Shown piece by piece: positions 56,857 to 64,000 of a stretch of 64,000 nucleotides of DNA. Source of the DNA: Arsenophonus sp046530735 (lineage in GTDB: Bacteria > Pseudomonadota > Gammaproteobacteria > Enterobacterales > Enterobacteriaceae); the NCBI GenBank assembly GCA_046530735.1, contig JBHEQV010000001.1:62001-126000 (forward strand). Reading direction: 5' to 3'. Positions within the stretch are counted from its first letter, which is position 1. Each line of letters opens with the position of its first letter. Both the position numbers and the translations under genes were made by a program. A model generated the notes under the pieces. The model was not told the DNA's origin. It searched no databases and was given only the letters and a program-made list of their open reading frames with translations.

Positions 56857-57745
56857 ACCTCAGCCATCTTTTAATCAACTGATATAACTGTTCAGATTTT
56901 AAATGTAAAATTCTTACCAATAAGTCTCTGGTTATTTAACCTTATTAGGCGATTATAACTAATTTCATTCTTGCTAGGAAACATTTCGTATCATTTATCT
57001 CTATCCGAATAAAGGATGAACTCTTTATGGATAATCGGCTAAAGAAAATAACTAACACACTCTGCATTTAAACTCTTCAGGAATCTCATCGGTTATAATG
57101 GAGAGAACCCCTTGTCCATCTCTTCTGATTAAGATCAGGCGATTTATTCTTTCTTTTTATCTCCTCCTCTCTCGCGTTTCTAGCTTTTTTATATAAAACA
57201 CTTCTTTTAAAGGATTCAGAAAAAAAATATTTTTTGATGTCAATAATGCTATTTAATGTATTTATTGTTAGCTGTCGCTGCTGAAGTAAGGAAACAATGA
57301 CGAAATCTAAACGCTATTTTAAAATTAATATCTTCTTGTTTTGATGACTTCCGTAAAGTAACTCATTCAACATAGATCATAGATAAGTGAATCACTTGTT
57401 CTTGTGATATAATTTTATAAGAGGGACTTCCCAGAGTAAGATTCTTAAATCTTTCCATGCAATTAAGAATTTTGCAAGGATATCGCTGTAATCATAATGA
57501 ATATCTAAACTGATAAGATATTTACTATAACAATATGAGTAGGATAATCTGGAATGAATTGCTTCAATATATGAATTGAGATCATCTGACAGATTATCAC
57601 AAATCTAACTAATGAGATGCAGTTTTATACTGATAGGAATAAGGAAAAAGTTTCTTTAATCTTTATGATTGTTTTCTTTTTCATGGCAACTTTTGTAGAG
57701 AAAATCCTTTATACTGTATAAAGGATTTCTATAAACAACCTTTGC
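56857..57745 (-). mobile_element. Dead IS1595-family element, right end truncated
   Basis: It aligns with the 19048-20090 copy over most of its length (for instance both contain the C-terminal NVNSYI-x-x-x-KRWL region, here at about 56870-56910 reversed). About 100 bases of its right end are missing where the IS256 right end abuts it, which suggests the IS256 piece arrived later. Confidence 0.62.
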
Positions 57746-57899
57746 CTAACATAGACGATCATCAACATCATCTTAATATTACCCTTTAATAAAGGTAAAT
57801 TCGAATATGCTACAATACTTAATCTAAAGTAGATACAGATTCTTTAGCTGACTTTAAGAACAGCACTGATTTTAGGTGTTATAGTTGCATGAAGACGGA

Positions 57900-60800
57900 G
57901 GATCATTATCTATGATATTTATCTTAATTATATCCCTTTCAGTAGCGATTCTATCCTGAATAAGTCTGTACGGCAAGAGTTTATATAATGATTTGGAACT
58001 AACCAGCTACTGTTATAATATATTAACTTAAACCAACCTAACTGCTGAAAATGCTAAAACCTTATACAACCTCTTATTAATAAGCAATTAATGTGATTTG
58101 AATAACTTAGCACGGCAAAAAATATTTATGCCAGCTCAAGCATTTTAATTAAATTACCGAGTTTAATAGGAGTGGTTTATATTTTAACTTTACCTTTCTC
58201 TGTTAACATTAATCTTATAAGCATATCATTACAATATTAATATTAATATTGATATTGAAGAAGTGGATAAGCTAGAAATTTCTCTTAATCTACTGGAAAA
58301 CTATGCCTCTAACCGCAACTGGCTGACTGGAATGGGGGAGGTTGGTTTTGTTATTAAATCCTACCAAAATCACTGCTCCTATGTTATCAACAAAATTATT
58401 GATTTAGCGCATCCATTAGTCAACACGTTTAATAAACCGACTAGTGAAAGGCACTTATTAGGATAGTGAAATTAAAGGTACTCAAATAGATAATCTTGAA
58501 AATTATCCTGTTTATAACATAAAAATCTATATTTTATATCAGTTATTTGGGTTGCGCAGTAAACTGCTATCAGTACTCAATTTAATTTATCCCCAATTTA
58601 GCACTCCATAATACCATACCCTTAATCAATATTTATTATATAGCGGGTAAAAACTATTATCCAGATTAATATGAATTTCAATATTTACATAGTATGGACA
58701 AAAGGTCTCTATCAAAAAGTTGTTAATTCCATTGCCGATAGTAAATTTAACACCCTGTCCCACATTTATGGGCCCATTGTAGCCATCAAATCTTGTTTGC
58801 TTATTCTGATAAGTCGTGCTTCATAGCGAATATCATAAATACTTTATCTGTTAATAGAATTGCCGATCATAATATTTTATTGAATGAACTGGTGACTTAT
58901 CTAGTGTAAGAAGTACTTCTAAAGTAGAAAGCTAACTGGATTTATCCTCACCAGTGCAAATTCCACTCTGCCTCTCGCACTATATGGCACAAAACACATC
59001 CAATGCTATTGATATTAATCTGACTAACAAGAATCAATTGGGGAGAGTGCTAGTGCAAACCCTACTCACTATCATCTCTCATATAAGATTAAACTTATAC
59101 TAGTCGGAAAACCGTATTTATAGTATGAAATTTCAGTCAAGAAGATAATCATAACAATATATCAGTCGGCTATTTTTACGAAACAACCATGACTGAAGTA
59201 ACGCATAGATTTAAAGTTGCCATTAATGATAATACTTACTGAACAATTACTCGCCTCCATTAAAATAGCTACTATTTTGCAATAAACAGTTACTCTGATA
59301 GAGTAGCAATTCCTGCGTTTAATCGGCTATTGATCCATGAAGTTGACAAAGCTTTTAGAATATTATTACTGAAGTGGACGAAGCGAATAATTTCTATATT
59401 ATTACCACAAACAGATCAGTGAAAATTTTAATAATGAAACATATTTCTCCACTGGAAATAGTGGTTTGCATTAACCTGCGAAATTTTTTACTAGTAATTT
59501 TACTGCTATAAATCAATTAAATAAACACCGATTATTATCATGTGCTAAGTGTTAAGTTATTATAGCAAGCAGCATACCACCTGATGTGCTCCAACTTACT
59601 ACCCGGTAAAGACAAGTAAGTGGGTAAAAGATTGATTAGTAATTAACGAACAGACGGTCTGATATTTAACAGTTCAATCTCTAGGTATACAAACTGATCA
59701 ACCGTAATTTTGTCTAGGAACTTAATGCTCAACAACAGTCAATTACACTGATACTCAAAATAGTTCCATTAAATACTATGGTTATTGATTCAACCTATCT
59801 GACTGAACAAGTTATCAATGATGTTATCATTTCAGTCTTTGATAGCACCGGTTAGTACTTTTCTGCTTTACGTATTATTTGCTTCTAGGAAGAAGGTCGC
59901 TAAATTCACATATTAATCATGTTAAAAGTTGCAATGCCAGAATGCCGGTTCATAATCCTAGCAATCTAGCAACCAATATTTATCCAATTATTGATTATGA
60001 AATCCAATAGAATATTGAATAACGCATTGAAAAAATTCGATATGCAGGCAAAGCTATTTATAATATTAATAAATCTAGTCAACATTATGATAATAATGGT
60101 AAGAAGGAAACTTTGTCAGACACACCCCCATTAATTAAAATTAACCATTTTAATAAACTAAAAAAGAAAAATTTTAGTTCAGTACTTGCTATATGTTTAT
60201 ATGCTTTAAACAGCATGAATTAGATCATCTGATCAAATAAATTAATAACTCAGGCTATAGCTTAATTTAGGGGATTAGGAGTGGAACACCTACATTGATG
60301 AAACTATTTCTTACGTTAATCAGAAACAACTAAAATAGTAAATTTATATTAACCATAATATCCTCGGGTGCAGTAGTTGTGATTTATCGTATAATTGTTT
60401 AGTGATAAAAAGATTACCGGATATCAAGCTAAAAAACCGGTGGACTGATTTATTTCTATCAATTACTTACTGAGTATCAGATACCGTTATTAATAAAGTA
60501 TTTAAGCAACAAGATAATTGCTATTCACTTAGAAGGAGTTACTAACCATCATTGAACCAATTAACACTATTTGCTGCCTTCTGTAATTTAGAAAAACGAC
60601 ATGATAAAACAATTACTTCTATTATTTACCATTATCAGCAATGATCACTCAGAGGATGTTCCGTTATTTTTCTATCCAATCTGAAGAGCATAATTATATT
60701 TTAGTGCCATGCAGTAATTTTATGTCAGGCAGAAACAAAATCGCATGGGATATTGATTGATCTGCCTAGGATGTTAGGATGGGATGCTAAATGGCATGAT

Positions 60801-61670
60801 CAAATCATCTCACGCAATAGCAACTGTGTGATATTTTATCTGCGTGATCAATAAAATAACCACACTAACCAACAACTGGGAATAATCCAATTATCAATTT
60901 AATGCTGTTGTTTTCATAATGATAGATATAAAGTTAGAAACCGCTTGAACCGTCATCGCTAAACAGGATAGACTAATTATTTCAGTACAAGAATAATACC
61001 GATCCGGTAACAACCAGTTATTACTTGAGCGTTTAGTCTACAAAAGAGATGTCAGTATAATACCGCAACTATTGGAAGTAATGCTAATTTAATTGGGAGT
61101 TGAATAATTTTCATTTGCAATAATGAAACCTTGGCAGTTTACTAAAATAGTATTTATCTAATAATGGTTAACTAATTTAGTTACTTTTGATGAAAATATT
61201 ACGCTGAGTGACTAGACTACCAGTTAAGAAACTGCTCATATTTATGCAAGGCAATGTTGTAATTACTAAAGATAGACTCTATTATTTTATCCTGAATCTG
61301 AACTTGAATTTTCAATCGTTACTTCAGTAACAAAAAACTGTGCTTTAGTGAACAATTCATCTAGTTGATACAATCGCACCAGATATTCACGTATAATGCT
61401 ATGGCTCATCTCGGTCTATTTAAACAGATACTGTTTAAAGAACATAATATCAAAATAACTACCAGTATCACTATTACAATATATTTCACTACAAAACGAC
61501 ATAATGCAATAAATTTATGCTGTAATTCTGTTTAAGTTTACCAATCAGCCATTTCAGTCATGCCTGAAATCACTTCTTTGTCAAAACTTTATCATTAAAT
61601 TTCAATGAAATTGGTCAAGAGTTTTATTACACTGCGCGCAGTTAATTTAACTATCTTTATAGTCGTTAAT
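57900..61670 (+). pseudogene. Very long decayed gene, unidentified
   Basis: The + strand shows protein-like pieces in shifting frames over about 3.7 kb. Examples are NLTAENAKTLYNLLLISN (about 58035-58090), the open part 58263-58466 (KLEISLNLLENYASNRNWLT and then GEVGFVIKSYQNHCSYVINK), VVNSIADSKFNTLSHIYGPI (58720-58780), and ETTMTEVTHRFKVAINDNTY (59180-59240). Also readable are VPLNTMVIDSTYLTEQVIN (59765-59820) and LNNRIEKI-like sequence near 60010. The minus strand shows no comparable pieces. The Asn/Ser/Thr-rich, beta-type character and great length suggest a secreted or surface protein, perhaps a toxin or adhesin, but no family signature was found. It is followed by two hairpins, consistent with one transcription unit. 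Confidence 0.45.
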
Positions 61671-61685
61671 ATAACGACTTAGCGG

Positions 61686-61708
61686 CTGATTCTTCTGAAA
61701 AGAATCAG
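61686..61708. repeat. Perfect 9-bp inverted repeat
   Basis: CTGATTCTT, a five-base loop, then AAGAATCAG, just past the long decayed gene. There is no T run, so it may be an mRNA 3' hairpin rather than a full terminator. Confidence 0.4.
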
Positions 61709-61896
61709 ACATAATAAATAAGTTCTGTCTATAAATCATAAATAAAAAAAATAAAATATTATATATCTGGATTTAAGAGTGGCTCGTATCCATTTTATTT
61801 CTTTGCAATGTAACTTCTGACTCGGGGTTTCTAGAAATTCAACACGAATCTATATCTTTCAGGTTTAGATTTTCTTGATAAGATAGCACCAAAACT

Positions 61897-61923
61897 ATGT
61901 TTCCCTTTCAGGGAAACATTTTA
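61897..61923 (+). terminator. Rho-independent terminator
   Basis: ATGTTTCCCT, loop TTC, then AGGGAAACAT, running straight into TTTTAT: a perfect 10-base stem. It is the likely end of the transcription unit of the long decayed gene before it, or of a lost gene between them. Confidence 0.6.
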
Positions 61924-62984
61924 TCGATTTTATAATATTTTCGTGAATATCAGTTTTTATTAAAGTCTACAATGGATTTTGTTCGTCGTCAACTTCAATA
62001 ATCTTTTCACAACTGTCACCATGCACTTTATACCAGTTGTCATAAAACATAATTGAGTATTATTAGTATTCTGTAGTAGCTTCTGATACTCCAATAAATC
62101 AATGTCTAATTTATTAGTGATCTCTTGCTTGGATTGCTAATGAATCCTAACAACGGCCTGCTAAAACTGCTCTATCACTTTAGTGTATTCTCACATACCT
62201 GACAACAAAAACTACAGAAACCCTAATCAGGTTTTATGTCCAACGTGGGTATGAACATATAAATTTATCTAACGTGACACTCACGAACACGTTGTGTACT
62301 GCATATAGGTAGTAAAAGTGATGTACCTTACATAATATCAAATCGCTCTAAACGCATCAGGCAAATTAATTATCTCCGACCTAAACTAAATCATACAGTT
62401 GTGTAGACTGTCTGATAATCTCACTTGCAGTTTTAATGCTTTATTGCGCTATAAAGGAATAGAGAGTACTTCAATAGTACATTTTTCAATTATCCCATAC
62501 TTAGTATAAAGATTATTCAGCGTTAACACCTTTCAGTTATAAACTGGCGCTTATTATCTAATATTAAGACTAAAGTCATGACTAAATAGTCATATAAATG
62601 AGCTATTTTTAGCTATCTACTATTTTAAATAATTTAAATCGATTGGATATTGAATTTATTAGTAATAAACAATTAGCGTAATAAAGTTAATACTACCTGT
62701 ACTGGTTGATTAGCCAGCATAAATATCGACTTTTCCATCTATTGTAAAATCTACATTTTACTTAAACTAGCAACTTCTTAGCAAAATTAGCAGACTAATA
62801 TGGCTACGAGCAGCTTATAAGTGCTTAGCGGTGTTATCAAGCGTTTAATCCAAAATTATTATATAGACACTCGTTGTACAAACCATATTCATGGTAATAT
62901 GGTTACTGAGGGATATAATTTAAGGACAAAATATCATGATGATGAGGATTCATCATCAAATAACTCTAACACCTAAAATCAGTG
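61924..62984. other. Decayed sequence, no gene recognised
   Basis: About 1.1 kb without an open frame or recognisable motif on either strand. Confidence 0.5.
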
Positions 62985-63112
62985 AATGCTTTCCAGGTAA
63001 AAAAAAAGCCTGCGTCTACTTTTGATAAGCGTTATGGTATACTTGAAATTTAGCTTTGCTAAATGGCAAAAACGATGATGATGTTGATCATATCGGCTAT
63101 CGTTAACAATTA
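62985..63112 (+). mobile_element. IS481-family fragment
   Basis: About 130 bases resemble the helix-turn-helix part of the other IS481 copies (GCGTTATGGTATACTTGAAAT against GTGTTATGGTATATTTAAACT at about 54645). It is cut off by the left end of an IS1595 copy, so the latter probably inserted into it. Confidence 0.45.
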
Positions 63113-64000
63113 TTGTTGGTAAAAATCTCTTATCCTATAAGAAGGATTTTGCTATAGCGATTACCATGAAAAGAAAAGAATCATACAGATCAAAGATACT
63201 CTTTTTACCCCTGCCAACATAAAGCTATATCTTATTATCTCATTAATTGTCTCATCGAGAATCTGTTAGATTATATCAATTCATGCATTAAAGCAACTCA
63301 ATCCACTTTTATCCATTCATATTTATCACAGTAAACATGTTATCTCTTGGAAAAATTTATTTTACAGTTACAGCGATATCATTGAAAAGTCCACAAATTC
63401 TAAGAAATATTTAATAATCTTCCTGGAAGGAAGAGCTTTTAGCGAAACTTTATCACAAGGATAAATAATTTAATTATCTGCGATGCATGTTAAATAGCTT
63501 GATTTTAGGGGAGTTAGCGAAATAAACAAGTATGATTTAAAACAGCGTTTAAGAATGGCGACACTGCTTCCTTGCTTCAGAAACAAAAATCAACTTATAT
63601 GTACTAAGTGCTATTGTTGAAGTTAATGAAATATTTTTTCTGATACTTTAAAGGGAAGTATTATATATCACATATAGAAAAGTAAAAAATATAGAAGAAA
63701 AAAAAGAAAACAACGAATCACGGTATTTAATCACTAGATATTAATAGAGTCATGTAAGCGATGAAACTCTTAAAGAGTTTAATGTAGAGTGTGTGTGATT
63801 CGCCGTTTATTAAGTTAATCATCGATAAGAGTCCATGTTTTGCTCGGATGGAGATAAGTAATACAAAACCTTTGTTACCGAGTATGAAATTAGTCATCAT
63901 CGACTAATAAGGTTAGTAACTAGAAAATTATTTCCTAAAAAAACTCCATATTCAAAATGTGAATAATTATATCAACTGATTAAAGGGATGACTGAGTAGT
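63113..64000 (+). mobile_element. Dead IS1595-family element, running off the window
   Basis: The left end TTGTTGGTAAAAATCTC is like that of the 50118 copy. Transposase remains run to the window edge, where the C-terminal motif is again readable (YIQNVNNYIN-like, then LKG, at 63940-63990). It is inactivated by stops. Confidence 0.68.

Noticed and set aside
57900..61670. Calling the long dead gene a Tc-type insecticidal toxin A component
   Set aside because: Size and character would fit, but I could not align any of the well known TcA segments to it, so the family name is not supported.
1..64000. CRISPR arrays, rRNA or tRNA genes
   Set aside because: No regularly spaced direct repeats and no rRNA or tRNA cores were seen on either strand; the repeats present are dispersed IS copies.

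Overview
The window reads as part of the chromosome of an insect-type intracellular symbiont of the Enterobacterales in the middle of genome reduction. It is AT-rich. Its few intact genes are close relatives of E. coli genes, and nearly everything else is recognisable only as decayed genes full of stops and frameshifts or as dead insertion sequences. Seven protein genes look intact: ftsX, ftsE, ftsY, ppa, rpmG, rpmB and coaBC. They cover about 4.7 kb, roughly 7% of the 64 kb. Genus cannot be settled from this sequence; the pattern suits symbionts of the Sodalis, Arsenophonus or Serratia symbiotica kind.

Layout: 1-5.1 kb is unassigned decay. 5.1-15 kb is a ruined type IVB pilus cluster in the R64/ICE order pilN-O-P-Q-R-S-T-U-V on the + strand. 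15-19 kb is unassigned and closes with a well-kept hairpin. 19-32 kb is packed with dead IS1595-, IS256- and IS481-type elements around a broken GH3 hexosaminidase-like gene (23.2-24.3 kb, minus). 32.0-34.6 kb is the living ftsYEX operon (minus), preceded by the relic of the lost FtsY acidic domain. 35-39.2 kb is again dead IS. 39.3-42.4 kb holds intact ppa with relics of ytfP and tamA. 42.7-44.8 kb is dead IS. 45.5-47.2 kb holds dead ompA and, convergent, dead matP. 47.2-47.6 kb holds rpmB-rpmG. 48-51.1 kb is dead IS plus a radC relic. 51.2-53.5 kb holds intact coaBC followed by dead dut and slmA. 53.5-57.7 kb is dead IS. 57.9-61.7 kb is one long unidentified dead gene with terminator-like hairpins behind it. 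The window ends in dead IS481 and IS1595 copies.

Together: the survivors serve membrane protein targeting (FtsY), cell-wall hydrolase control at division (FtsEX), pyrophosphate removal (Ppa), the ribosome (L28, L33) and coenzyme A synthesis (CoaBC). What has been lost here is surface and host-interaction machinery (T4B pilus, OmpA, TamA), chromosome-organising division control (MatP, SlmA), DNA upkeep (Dut, RadC) and wall recycling (GH3). Decay is by dense point mutation and small indels with few large deletions, so the ancestral gene order is still readable. Roughly 30% of the window is IS relic, none with an intact transposase. Coordinates of pseudogenes and IS copies are estimates read by eye; coordinates of intact genes are exact to the codon.
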